Shown one piece after another: positions 15,825 through 23,901 of a stretch of DNA of 64,000 bases. A program made the translations under genes and the position numbers. The first letter of the stretch is position 1, and the number at the start of each line of letters is the position of its first letter. The notes beneath the pieces were generated by a model. That model was not told where the DNA came from. It saw only the letters and a list, made by a program, of their open reading frames with translations, and did no database searches. The stretch spans positions 1 to 64,000 of the forward strand of contig NZ_JHBW01000063.1 of assembly GCF_001273845.1 (NCBI RefSeq). The letters run 5' to 3'. This DNA comes from Leucobacter musarum subsp. musarum. GTDB lineage: Bacteria; Actinomycetota; Actinomycetes; Actinomycetales; Microbacteriaceae.

Positions 15825-16951
15825 GACCCGGCCTCCACCGTCACGTCGAGCACCCGGTCGTCTCCCGCGCGCGGCGTGCCTCGCCCGTCCGTGTTGTTCG
15901 TGAGCACCCACAACCGGCCGTCGGGAGTTTCGACGGCATCGCGAATGCGGCCGAACTCGCCGGCGAAATGCACCGTCGATGCGCTGAGGTCATCGAGCGG
16001 CACCGCGCGAAGGGCCGACCCGCGCAGGTGCGAGATCCACAGATGCCCGTCGTGCACGGCGATTCCGCTCGGGCTGGCCTCCTCAGGGGTCCACTGCTGC
16101 ACGGGGTCGACGAACCCGGCGACTCCCGCACGCCCCTCCACCTCGGGCCATCCGTAGTTGTTCCCGGCCTCGATCACATTGAGCTCGTCCCAGGTGTTCT
16201 GACCGAACTCGGATGCGTACATCGTGCCGTCGGGCGCCCAGGCAAGCCCCTGCGGGTTGCGGTGGCCGAGGGTCCACACCGGAGAACCCGGCACTGGGTT
16301 GTCATCGGGCACGCCGCCATCGGCCGTGACCCGGAGTATTTTGCCGCCGAGCGACGACGGATCTTGCGCCGACTCACGGTCTCCGGCATCGCCCGTCGTC
16401 GCATAGAGCATGCCATCGGGGCCAAAGGCGAGGCGCCCGCCGTTGTGCGTCGATCCTGCCGGAATTCCGTCGACGAGCACCTCGGGCTCACCCACGCCGA
16501 GTCCGGTTGCGGCCCCCGACAACGGGTATCGCAGAATCTGATTCTCACTTCCGCGAGTGGCATACACGTAGAGCGCGTCATCGCGCACCGCAAGGCCGAG
16601 CAGCCCGCCCTCTCCGCCATGAGTGACCCCCGCGACGGTGGTGATCTCTCGCGTTGACCCGTCGCTCGACAGCGTGAGCACCCGACCGGAGTCTCGCTCG
16701 CTGATCACCGGGGTATCGCCGTGAAAGGCGATCGACCACGGCGCCGCCAAGCCTTCCGCGACGACCGAGCTCTCGAAAGATTCGGCCGCGGCCGCCGTGG
16801 GTGCCGGATCACCCGAGCTCGGGGCGCTGCCCGTTACAGGGTCGGTGCACCCGACCAGGGCGATACCGACCAGTGCTGCGGTGACCGCGCCCACACTCAC
16901 TCGACCGGCACGGCCGTGTCGACCGAGTGTGGGGACTGCGCGACCCGTCAT
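15821..16951 (-). CDS. PQQ-dependent sugar (aldose) dehydrogenase-type lipoprotein
   Basis: 376 residues from ATG 16951. A lipoprotein signal with lipobox LVGC near residue 35 and a Ser/Ala-rich linker precede a six-blade propeller of the glucose/sorbosone dehydrogenase family. The family markers are GLAAPWSIAF, THGGEGGLLGLAV, STHNGGRLAFGPDG and LGHRNPQGLAW, which include the conserved histidine for PQQ. The family oxidises aldoses outside the membrane when PQQ is available. Many actinobacteria with such genes do not make PQQ, so the cofactor and substrate are open. A TAGGCT element lies six bases before the ATG and there is no ribosome site, so the message is probably leaderless. Confidence 0.88.
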   Translation of the reverse strand: MTGRAVPTLGRHGRAGRVSVGAVTAALVGIALVGCTDPVTGSAPSSGDPAPTAAAAESFESSVVAEGLAAPWSIAFHGDTPVISERDSGRVLTLSSDGSTREITTVAGVTHGGEGGLLGLAVRDDALYVYATRGSENQILRYPLSGAATGLGVGEPEVLVDGIPAGSTHNGGRLAFGPDGMLYATTGDAGDRESAQDPSSLGGKILRVTADGGVPDDNPVPGSPVWTLGHRNPQGLAWAPDGTMYASEFGQNTWDELNVIEAGNNYGWPEVEGRAGVAGFVDPVQQWTPEEASPSGIAVHDGHLWISHLRGSALRAVPLDDLSASTVHFAGEFGRIRDAVETPDGRLWVLTNNTDGRGTPRAGDDRVLDVTVEAGS

Positions 16952-16957
16952 GCTCGC

Positions 16958-16963
16958 AGCCTA
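16958..16963 (-). promoter_or_regulatory. -10 element (TAGGCT) of a probable leaderless promoter
   Basis: Reads TAGGCT on the minus strand and is separated by exactly six bases from the ATG at 16951, so transcription would start at or next to the A of the start codon. Confidence 0.5.
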
Positions 16964-17009
16964 CGTGCGCGATGCCCCGCTGCACCAGACCCGGCGATAC
17001 GCCCGGCCC

Positions 17010-18083
17010 TTAGGCATTGCACCCGCGAGCGTCGACCGGCCAGACCGTCACGGCCCCGTCACGACCGATGCACGCGTAGGCGTCGCTGAGGTTCACGGCG
17101 ACGCACACGTGATTCGGCACCAGTCGCACCCGGGTACCGATAGGCGCATCGAGCCCGGTGATGGTCGCGTGGTGCTCGGACAGGGCGGTGATGCGGGCAT
17201 CGGGGTGATCGAGCAACCGCCCGAATCCGGTCGCGTAGGCTCCGCGATCCGTCGCCAGCATCTTGCTGCCGGCATCCGCGATGACGTGCGCGTCGGTGCG
17301 CGAAACCACCGTCGCGAGCACCTGCACGGCGATCTGCGCAGGCTCCATCGCGCCGAGCTCCCACTGCTGGGCGTCGCCGAGTGCGTAGACCCCGGGGCGC
17401 AGCTCGGTGAGCACGCCCGCATCGGCGAATGCGGCGGAGGGCGAGGATCCTCCGCTCAGCACCGCGACGTCGACGCCCGAGCCGGTCAACGATTCGGCGG
17501 CTGCGGCGAGCGCGCGCGCTTCGTCACGGGCGGCGGCCTGCCGAGCCTCGGGGTGGTAGCTGTGCCCCGGAAACGTGAAGGCGCCCACGACACGGAGCCC
17601 GAGTGCCTGGGCGGCGTCGGCGATCTCGCCCGCGCACTCGGGGCGCACCCCGCTGCGGTGATGGCCGGAGTCGACTTCGATGAGCAGTTCGAGGCGATCA
17701 CGCAGCTCCGCGGGCACCGCCCCTGAGAGCCGAGCGGCCGACACTGCCGAGTCGACGCCGATGCGCACCCGCGCGAGGCGCAGCAGGTCGAGCAGCAGCG
17801 GGCGCTTCGCCGCATCGATCCACACGGTGTAGGCGATACAGAGGTCGTCGAACCCGGCGCGCGCGAACACCAGCGCTTCAGAAATCGTGGCGACCGTGAG
17901 ACCGACGGCGCCCGCGGCGATCTGGCGGCGGGCGATCTCGAGCGACTTGTGCGTTTTCGCGTGCGGCCGCAGTGCGATGCCCCGGGCGCGCGCCCACGTC
18001 GCCATGCGGTCAATGTTCGCCTGGAGCACGGTCTCATCGAGCAGCAGGGCCGGGGTCGGGAGCGCGTCGAGTGCGGTGTTCAT
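17010..18083 (-). CDS. D-threonine aldolase / D-serine dehydratase-like PLP enzyme
   Basis: 357 residues from ATG 18083. The N-terminal alanine-racemase-type barrel begins with LPTPALLLDE and has RPHAKTHKS at 39-47; Lys43 is the likely PLP lysine of this fold-type III family. The C-terminal beta domain holds the metal-binding pair His325 and Cys327 in PNHVC, diagnostic for the DSD1/D-threonine aldolase group. It would cleave or dehydrate D-hydroxy amino acids; the exact substrate cannot be told from sequence. No ribosome site; a TACGCT element lies six bases before the ATG, suggesting a leaderless start. It is divergent from the marR-like gene. Confidence 0.88.
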   Translation of the reverse strand: MNTALDALPTPALLLDETVLQANIDRMATWARARGIALRPHAKTHKSLEIARRQIAAGAVGLTVATISEALVFARAGFDDLCIAYTVWIDAAKRPLLLDLLRLARVRIGVDSAVSAARLSGAVPAELRDRLELLIEVDSGHHRSGVRPECAGEIADAAQALGLRVVGAFTFPGHSYHPEARQAAARDEARALAAAAESLTGSGVDVAVLSGGSSPSAAFADAGVLTELRPGVYALGDAQQWELGAMEPAQIAVQVLATVVSRTDAHVIADAGSKMLATDRGAYATGFGRLLDHPDARITALSEHHATITGLDAPIGTRVRLVPNHVCVAVNLSDAYACIGRDGAVTVWPVDARGCNA

Positions 18084-18089
18084 GGCGCC

Positions 18090-18095
18090 AGCGTA
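18090..18095 (-). promoter_or_regulatory. -10 element (TACGCT) of a probable leaderless promoter
   Basis: TACGCT on the minus strand, six bases before the ATG at 18083 of the D-threonine aldolase-like gene. Confidence 0.5.
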
Positions 18096-18106
18096 GCAAC
18101 GATCGA

Positions 18107-18142
18107 TTGACAGTTTGAGATCTAACGGTTAGTGTTCTAACC
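18107..18142 (+). promoter_or_regulatory. Promoter with overlapping palindromic operator of the MarR-MATE pair
   Basis: A perfect -35 TTGACA (18107-18112) is followed 17 bases later by TAGTGT (18130-18135). The start codon at 18143 comes seven bases on, so the message should begin at the ATG. Two overlapping inverted repeats cover the -10 and the start point: CTAAC-G-GTTAG (18122-18132) and GGTTAG-TGTT-CTAACC (18127-18142). This is the expected place for autorepression by a MarR dimer. Confidence 0.75.
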
Positions 18143-18583
18143 ATGAACGAACGACCGAGCTTCGACACCCCGCTCCAGCTGATGCGCTGGATCGGATGGG
18201 CGCAGCGCAGGGGCGCCGAAGAATGGGTGCGCGAGCGCGAGCTGACCCAGGAGCAGAGCTTCGTTCTCGGGTACCTGCAGCAGCAGCCGGGCGCGATCCA
18301 GCGCGACATCGCTGAGATCACGCGCACCAGTGCTGCGAGCGTCTCGAGCCTGCTCCAGGGTCTTGAACGACGCGGGCTCATCGAGCGACGCAGCGATGCC
18401 GAGAACGCGCGCACCAAGCGCGTGTTCGCGACCCCCGCAGGCATCGCCCTCATCGCCGGCTTCGCCGACGCCATGCTCGCCCTCGACGACAGCTTGCTCG
18501 CACCACTCGACCCGAACGAGCGCGAGCACCTGCAACTCCTCCTGACCAAGATCACCGCGGAGCTGCCCGAACCGACCCGTTAG
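18143..18583 (+). CDS. MarR family transcriptional regulator
   Basis: 146 residues from ATG 18143. Winged-helix elements typical of MarR are visible: LTQEQSFVLGYLQQQPGAI, then IAEITRTSAASVSSLLQGLE as recognition helix, and GLIERRSDAENARTKRVFAT as the wing. It most likely binds the palindromes that overlap its own promoter and controls itself and the MATE exporter 168 bases downstream, with a drug-like ligand releasing it. The coding start has no ribosome site and fits a leaderless mRNA. Confidence 0.92.
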   Translation: MNERPSFDTPLQLMRWIGWAQRRGAEEWVRERELTQEQSFVLGYLQQQPGAIQRDIAEITRTSAASVSSLLQGLERRGLIERRSDAENARTKRVFATPAGIALIAGFADAMLALDDSLLAPLDPNEREHLQLLLTKITAELPEPTR

Positions 18584-18751
18584 CGGTCCGCACTCCCTAC
18601 ACCTCCTGAACCCGACCGCGGCGCTTCGAGCGTCAGGGGTCGCATCGGTGCGCCCGCACGAGCGCCCGCACCGCCGGCGCTGCGCCGTGCCCGAAACCGG
18701 GCGGCGCAGCGCTGCCTGAAACACACCCGGATCTCAGAGATCGAAATCCCC

Positions 18752-20218
18752 ATGTCCACCATCGACCCCACCATCGCGCCCGCCCCGCAGACCGCCGACC
18801 CCACCCCCGGCTCTGCCGCGGCCCAGAACCGCCGCATCCTCTCCTCCGCCCCGATCTTCAGCGCGCTCGTGCACCTCTGCGTACCGATGGCCGCCGCGAT
18901 GGTCGTCGGCGCCGTCTACAACGTCATCAACGCCGGCTTCATCGGCGCTCAGCACGACACGAGCTTGCTCGCCGCCATCACGTTCGGCACCCCGCTGCTC
19001 GGCCTCATCATGGCGGTCGGCGGCGTCTTCGGTGTCGGCGGCAGTTCGCTGATGTCGCGCCTGCTCGGCGCTTCCGAGCACGACCCTGAACGTGCCGCCG
19101 ACATCAAGCGCGTCGCCGCGTTCTCGCTGTGGGGCGCGGTCATCACGGGCGCCGCGCTCGGAGCGATCGGCCTCCTGCTCCTCGATCCCCTGGTCGCCGC
19201 CCTCGGCGCCGACGCGGCGGCAGCCACCGCAACCGCCTCCTACGTCGCCGTGATGCTCGCGTTCATGCCCGTGCTCGTCGCTGCCTTCGCGCTCGAACAG
19301 ATCGTGCGCTCCGAGGGCGCCGCGCGCCAGGCGATGGCCGGCATGGTCATCTCGACCGTCGGCAACCTCGTCTTCGACGTGCTGTTCATCCTGGTACTGC
19401 ACTGGGGCGTGGCGGGTGCTGCGCTCGCCATCGGTCTCGGCAACGTCGCGAGCATCGTCTACTGGCTCGTCTGGCTGCACCGCAACAGCGCCAACGTGAG
19501 CTTTGCGCCTCGCTGGTTCACGCTGCGCAGCGACATCTTGAAGCCCGTGTTCGGCATCGGCGCGAGCGAACTGGTGCAGGCGTCATTCCTCATCTTCACC
19601 ACCCTCGTGCTCAACCACCTCGCGGCCGCCTACGGCGACGATGCGCTGGCGGCGATGGGCGTCGCGGTGCGCATTGCCCAGGTGCCCGAGTTCCTCGTCA
19701 TGGGCGTCACGATCGGGGTGCTGCCACTGCTCGCCTACACGTTCGGCAAGGGCGACGGCGCACGCCTGAACGCAGCGCTCCGCGGCGCCGCGCTCACGGT
19801 CGGCACGATCGTGCTCGTCTTCTCGGGCACCGTCTTCATCTTCCGTGAGCAGGTGTTCACCGTCTTCTCCACCGACCACTCCGTGCTCGCGATCGGCCTG
19901 GTGATCCTGACCGCGCAGCTCGTTGCCACCATCGTCAACGGATTCACCGGCCTCATCACCTCCCTGTTTCAGGCGACCGGACTCGTCGCGCCGGCGATGG
20001 GCATCTCGCTCGCCCAGGGCGTGCTGTTCATTCCGATCGTGCTGCTGGGCAACGCCTGGTTCGGGCTCGGCGGCATCATCTGGGCGCTCACCGTAACCGA
20101 GGTACTCGTCTTCGTCGCGGGGGCCGTGCTGTGGCTCGCGAATCGGCGCCGGATCGCCTCGGGCCTCACCGAGGGCAGCCCCGAGCGGGCAGACGCAGCA
20201 CTCGAGCCCGCGGCGTAA
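18752..20218 (+). CDS. MATE family multidrug efflux transporter
   Basis: 488 residues from ATG 18752. About twelve membrane helices in two similar halves, with MATE hallmarks: PMAAAMVVGAVYNVINAGFIG in helix one, GGVFGVGGSSLMSRLLGA in helix two, LEQIVRSEGAARQAM, and TGLITSLFQATG in the second half. It exports cationic drugs or metabolites in exchange for Na+ or H+. The position behind the marR-like gene indicates control by it. The 168-base gap shows no gene and no clear terminator. Confidence 0.92.
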   Translation: MSTIDPTIAPAPQTADPTPGSAAAQNRRILSSAPIFSALVHLCVPMAAAMVVGAVYNVINAGFIGAQHDTSLLAAITFGTPLLGLIMAVGGVFGVGGSSLMSRLLGASEHDPERAADIKRVAAFSLWGAVITGAALGAIGLLLLDPLVAALGADAAAATATASYVAVMLAFMPVLVAAFALEQIVRSEGAARQAMAGMVISTVGNLVFDVLFILVLHWGVAGAALAIGLGNVASIVYWLVWLHRNSANVSFAPRWFTLRSDILKPVFGIGASELVQASFLIFTTLVLNHLAAAYGDDALAAMGVAVRIAQVPEFLVMGVTIGVLPLLAYTFGKGDGARLNAALRGAALTVGTIVLVFSGTVFIFREQVFTVFSTDHSVLAIGLVILTAQLVATIVNGFTGLITSLFQATGLVAPAMGISLAQGVLFIPIVLLGNAWFGLGGIIWALTVTEVLVFVAGAVLWLANRRRIASGLTEGSPERADAALEPAA

Positions 20219-20353
20219 CCCCGCCCCGGGTGCGTTGCCCCTGAATATTCACCGTCAGTCTCGCCGCCGTGCACCGAACGCCTTCATACTGATCGCGAGC
20301 ACCCACTCCAACCGCGCGGCATCGACCGGCGCCGCGCCCAGAAGGGAACACCG

Positions 20354-20665
20354 ATGAGCGCACTCGCAGACATCCGCCTCTACGCCCCCGACGCCGACGA
20401 GTCCGTGGTCGCAAAGTTCGAGACCACCTACGCCCTCGCGCTGCAAAACGCCGACGCGCGCCTCGTCGCGTTCAGCGACCCGGCAGAGCTCGCCACGGTG
20501 CGCGAAAACTTCGTGCGCGGCAAGCTCGGCGTCACCGCTTCAGACGCAGAGATCGATGCGGCCATCGCAGCCATCGGCGAACGAGTTCCCGGTCGCCGTC
20601 AGCGCCTCACCGTCTACTACCTGCTCGCCGAGCACTACGGCAAGCTCTCCGTCTTCGGCGGCTAG
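20354..20665 (+). CDS. DUF2853 family small protein
   Basis: 103 residues from ATG 20354, preceded by GAAGGGAA. The sequence carries the DUF2853 pattern: an NADARLVAFSDPAELATV core, then VRGKLGV, an acidic helix (SDAEIDAAIAAI) and the closing RLTVYYLLAEHYGKL. It is a small cytoplasmic helical protein of unknown role. It stands alone, 135 bases after the MATE gene. Confidence 0.8.
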   Translation: MSALADIRLYAPDADESVVAKFETTYALALQNADARLVAFSDPAELATVRENFVRGKLGVTASDAEIDAAIAAIGERVPGRRQRLTVYYLLAEHYGKLSVFGG

Positions 20666-20773
20666 GGCCGCTCCGACGGCCGGCTCGGACTCGGGCCCGG
20701 CCTACCTCGTTCGCCAACGGCTCATCGACGACCCCAGATGACGCCGGTGGCGCACTCGTGCGCCTGCGCGGAG

Positions 20774-20779
20774 TAGCCT
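20774..20779 (+). promoter_or_regulatory. -10 element (TAGCCT) of a probable leaderless promoter
   Basis: TAGCCT is followed by six bases and then the second of two adjacent ATGs (20786), which favours that ATG as the start of the hydrolase. Confidence 0.45.
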
Positions 20780-20785
20780 GGAATG

Positions 20786-21628
20786 ATGACCATTGCCGCG
20801 GCACCCGACACCCTCGCCGACATTCCCACCGCTGCCGAGTTTCTTGCCGATGCCCGTTCGACGCGCGCCGATGACGGCACCGAGCTGCGCTGGTTCTCGC
20901 ACGGCTCCGGCGAAACCGTGCTGCTGCTGCAGGGGCAGGCGACCTCCGCACTCGGGTGGGAGCCCGTCGCCCGCCGCCTCGCCGCCGACTTCCACGTGAT
21001 CCGGCTCGAGCAGCGGGGCATTGCCGGATCCGAAACCGGCGACCCCGACCTGCTCACCACACGACTGCTCGCGAGCGACGCCCGCGCCGTGCTCGATGCA
21101 GCCGGCGTCGAAACCGCACACGTCGTCGGGCACTCGATGGGGGGCAAGGTCGCACAGTGGGTCGCGATCGATGCCCCTGAGCGGGTGAAGTCGCTCAGCC
21201 TGATCGCCACGAGCCTCGGCGAACGCGATGAGCAGCCGCGCGACACCGACGCCTACCGACTGCTCTACGGAGGCACACGCGCCGACCGCAGCGCGCTGTT
21301 CTTCCACGACGCCTGGGCGCAGCAGCACACGGTTGCGGTGCAGCGGTTCTTCGACATCGATGGCGCACGCGCCACCCTGCGCGCCCTGAGCCGCGCGAGC
21401 AGCAGCCACGACACCACCGAGCAGGCCACTCGCATTACCGCGCCGACCCTCGTGCTGCACGGCGACGGCGACCGCCTCATTCCGCTAGGATCCGCAGAGC
21501 GACTTGCCGCCGCCATCTCCGAGGCCGACTTCCGCGTCTTCGAAGATCAGCTGCACGGCCTGCACCTCGAGAGCGACGCCGCCATCACGCTGGTGCACGA
21601 CTTCATCGCCGCAAACGCCACCGACTGA
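20786..21628 (+). CDS. Alpha/beta-fold hydrolase
   Basis: 280 residues from ATG 20786 (one codon earlier, ATG 20783, is the alternative). The nucleophile elbow VVGHSMGGKVAQ has Ser117. The fold opens with TVLLLQGQATSALGWEPVARRLAADF. A late APTLVLHGDGDRLIP segment brings the acid residue, and a His follows in QLHGLHLES. The substrate cannot be assigned; esterases and lactonases share the pattern. The TetR gene starts 32 bases downstream and has its own promoter-like element. Confidence 0.88.
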   Translation: MTIAAAPDTLADIPTAAEFLADARSTRADDGTELRWFSHGSGETVLLLQGQATSALGWEPVARRLAADFHVIRLEQRGIAGSETGDPDLLTTRLLASDARAVLDAAGVETAHVVGHSMGGKVAQWVAIDAPERVKSLSLIATSLGERDEQPRDTDAYRLLYGGTRADRSALFFHDAWAQQHTVAVQRFFDIDGARATLRALSRASSSHDTTEQATRITAPTLVLHGDGDRLIPLGSAERLAAAISEADFRVFEDQLHGLHLESDAAITLVHDFIAANATD

Positions 21629-21648
21629 ATCACCGGCACCACCCGGTT

Positions 21649-21654
21649 TATACT
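21649..21654 (+). promoter_or_regulatory. -10 element (TATACT) of a probable leaderless promoter
   Basis: TATACT lies exactly six bases before ATG 21661 of the TetR-type gene; no ribosome site is present. Confidence 0.5.
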
Positions 21655-21660
21655 CCGAAT

Positions 21661-22272
21661 ATGAGCCCGGAAGCGAATGAGCCGCGGGGTGACGTGCGGC
21701 AGACGCTCATCGAAGCGGCACTCGCGGTCGTCTCTGAGGTCGGAATCGCAAAGACCACCACACGTCGCATCGCCGAGGCCGCGGGCTTGCCGCTTGGCAG
21801 TCTGCACTACTGGTTCGCGTCGAAAGAGGAGCTGCTCGACGCAGTCGCCGCGCACCTGCTCGACGGCGTCTCGCACACACTCGCGGCCGATGCGCCCCGC
21901 GAGACGCTCGCCGCACAGCTCGACTGGCTGCTCGAGAGTTCGCTCTCCCCACCGGTTGACGCGCACCTCGCGTTCTACGACATCACGGGGTACGCGATCC
22001 GTCGCGGCAACGTGCAGCTCACGCAGCGCATGCAGCAGCACATCCGCGAGAACTGCGAGCTCGCGCTCGAACCTTGGCGGCAGGCGCTCGAAGCGCAACG
22101 CCCCGGCAGCTTCGAACGACTGGTCGTGCTGGTGAAGGGGTACTGCGTCGGAGCCTGGTTCGCCCACGTGACGCAGGATCGCTCGGACCTCGCCGCCAGC
22201 CTGCGCTTTCTCGGCGAGTTGCTCGGCGACATCCCGCGCACCGCCACCGCGCCTTCCGCGACGGCCGCCTAG
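21661..22272 (+). CDS. TetR family transcriptional regulator
   Basis: 203 residues from ATG 21661. The N-terminal helix-turn-helix covers about residues 18-62, with IAKTTTRRIAEAAGLPLGSL as the HTH and HYWFASKEELLDAV as the classical tail. The C-terminal ligand domain (AQLDWLLESS, TQRMQQHIRENCELAL) is of the usual variable kind. It ends three bases before the convergent MFS gene, a common arrangement for a pump repressor, but regulation of the adjacent hydrolase is equally possible. Confidence 0.9.
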   Translation: MSPEANEPRGDVRQTLIEAALAVVSEVGIAKTTTRRIAEAAGLPLGSLHYWFASKEELLDAVAAHLLDGVSHTLAADAPRETLAAQLDWLLESSLSPPVDAHLAFYDITGYAIRRGNVQLTQRMQQHIRENCELALEPWRQALEAQRPGSFERLVVLVKGYCVGAWFAHVTQDRSDLAASLRFLGELLGDIPRTATAPSATAA

Positions 22273-22275
22273 CGT

Positions 22276-23901
22276 TCAGGCCTGCTCCGGGTCCGGGATC
22301 TCCTCGGGTCGGTAGCGCGGCAGCCGCGACGCGGGCAGCGCCGCGATCGCGCTGATGCCGGCGAGAATCAGGAAGCCAAACTTCAGCGTGCGCAGCCGCT
22401 GCTCCTCGTTCAACGCAACGGCCGCCTCGATCTGGTCGGGGGTCGCCGTGGTCGAGTCGAGCGCCGCGCGCAGCTCATCGTTGCCGACGAAGTTGACGGT
22501 GTCGAGATCCACCTGTGACACGAGTTCGGCTGGCAGCTCCGGGTGATCCTGCACCGATTGCGCGACGCCGGCCGTGAGCAGCGTCACGAGCACCGCACCC
22601 ATCACCGCGGTGCCCACCGCTGACGCGAGATTCTGCGTCGTGCCGCGAATCGACCCGACGTCGCCCGCGAGCTCCTTCGGGGCCGCCGTCACGAGCACGT
22701 TGAAGACCAGGGTCACGAGCGCGCCCTGCCCGATGCCGAACATGATGAGCCCGACGATCGTCGGCACCGTCTCCCAGTTGTTCGTCACGACGAACGCGAG
22801 CCAGAGCAGCGCCGCGGTGGTGAGCGCGAACGAGAACAGCGCGATCGTTCGGGGAGCGAACCGACCGTAGAACCTGACGATGAGCGTGGCCGTGATGAAC
22901 ACCGTGAGGTTGAACGGCATCATCGCGAGCGACGTGTCGAACGGGGTACGGCCCTGCACCACCTGAATGTAGGTCGGCAGTGTGAAGTTCACCGCGGCCT
23001 CCATCAGCACAATGATGAACATCGCGTAGATCGCCGCGCGCTCCTCGGGCCGATCGAGCACGCTGAGATCGACCAGCGGCGTCTTGCCCGCCCGCATGCG
23101 GCGCCGGGTCCAACGGAAGAAGAGCTGCCCGAACACCACGCCCAGCACGATAAGCAGGGGTGCCGGCGACATGCCGAGCACGGTGAACGGGGCGCTCTCA
23201 CGGGCGGACAGGATCCCCCAGCCGTTCAAATTGTTGAAGCCGAGCGTGAGCATCACGATTGCCGCACCGATCAGCACCGACGCCACCAGGTCGATGCGCA
23301 CCGACTTGTTGCCCCGATCGGAGCGCAACCCGAAACTCAGCAGGAAGACGGCGACCGCGAGACCCAGCGTGATGAAGAAGATCGGGCGCCAGCCCACCAG
23401 CGTGCCGAGCGTGCCGCCGATCAAGAACGCGCTCACGCCCGAGAACGCGCGCGCTGAACCCAACGACCCCACCGCGGTCGCCTGCTGGTCCCCGCGATAG
23501 TTCTCCGCGATGAGCGCGACGAGCGCCGGCACGATGATCGCGGCCGATGCGCCCGCCAGCACTTGACCGCTGATCGCCCAGCCGATGCTCTGCGAGAAGA
23601 TCATCAGCAACGACGACCCCGCGAACAGCACCACCACGACACGGAAGATCAGCACCCACCCGACCCGCTGCCCGAGCTTCGCGCCGGTCATCACGAGCGC
23701 CGCCACCGCAAGGCCATAGACCACGATCGTCGTGCTCGCCGTCGTCGGCGGCACCCCGAAGTCGGCGACCATGCCGCCCAGCGAGATCGGCAGAGCGGCG
23801 ACGTTGAACGACATCAGCACCTGAGCGAGGAAGAGGCCGATCATCGGCCCCCACGACCGGCGCTCGGAGGCGCTCGTGGGGTCGGCGGTCGCAGTGCTCA
23901 T
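22276..23901 (-). CDS. MFS multidrug-type transporter
   Basis: 541 residues from ATG 23901, with GGAGG four bases upstream; the longer frame to 24303 runs through the glutaminase gene and is rejected. Twelve to fourteen hydrophobic helices follow, with QVLMSFNVAALPISLGG in helix one, the TGAKLGQRVG loop of MFS proteins, and a long second half with YIQVVQGRTPFDTSLAMMPF. A 60-residue soluble segment precedes the last helix. The size and plan fit the DHA2-like export group. The start overlaps the glutaminase stop by ATGA, so the two genes are cotranscribed. Confidence 0.88.
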   Translation of the reverse strand: MSTATADPTSASERRSWGPMIGLFLAQVLMSFNVAALPISLGGMVADFGVPPTTASTTIVVYGLAVAALVMTGAKLGQRVGWVLIFRVVVVLFAGSSLLMIFSQSIGWAISGQVLAGASAAIIVPALVALIAENYRGDQQATAVGSLGSARAFSGVSAFLIGGTLGTLVGWRPIFFITLGLAVAVFLLSFGLRSDRGNKSVRIDLVASVLIGAAIVMLTLGFNNLNGWGILSARESAPFTVLGMSPAPLLIVLGVVFGQLFFRWTRRRMRAGKTPLVDLSVLDRPEERAAIYAMFIIVLMEAAVNFTLPTYIQVVQGRTPFDTSLAMMPFNLTVFITATLIVRFYGRFAPRTIALFSFALTTAALLWLAFVVTNNWETVPTIVGLIMFGIGQGALVTLVFNVLVTAAPKELAGDVGSIRGTTQNLASAVGTAVMGAVLVTLLTAGVAQSVQDHPELPAELVSQVDLDTVNFVGNDELRAALDSTTATPDQIEAAVALNEEQRLRTLKFGFLILAGISAIAALPASRLPRYRPEEIPDPEQA

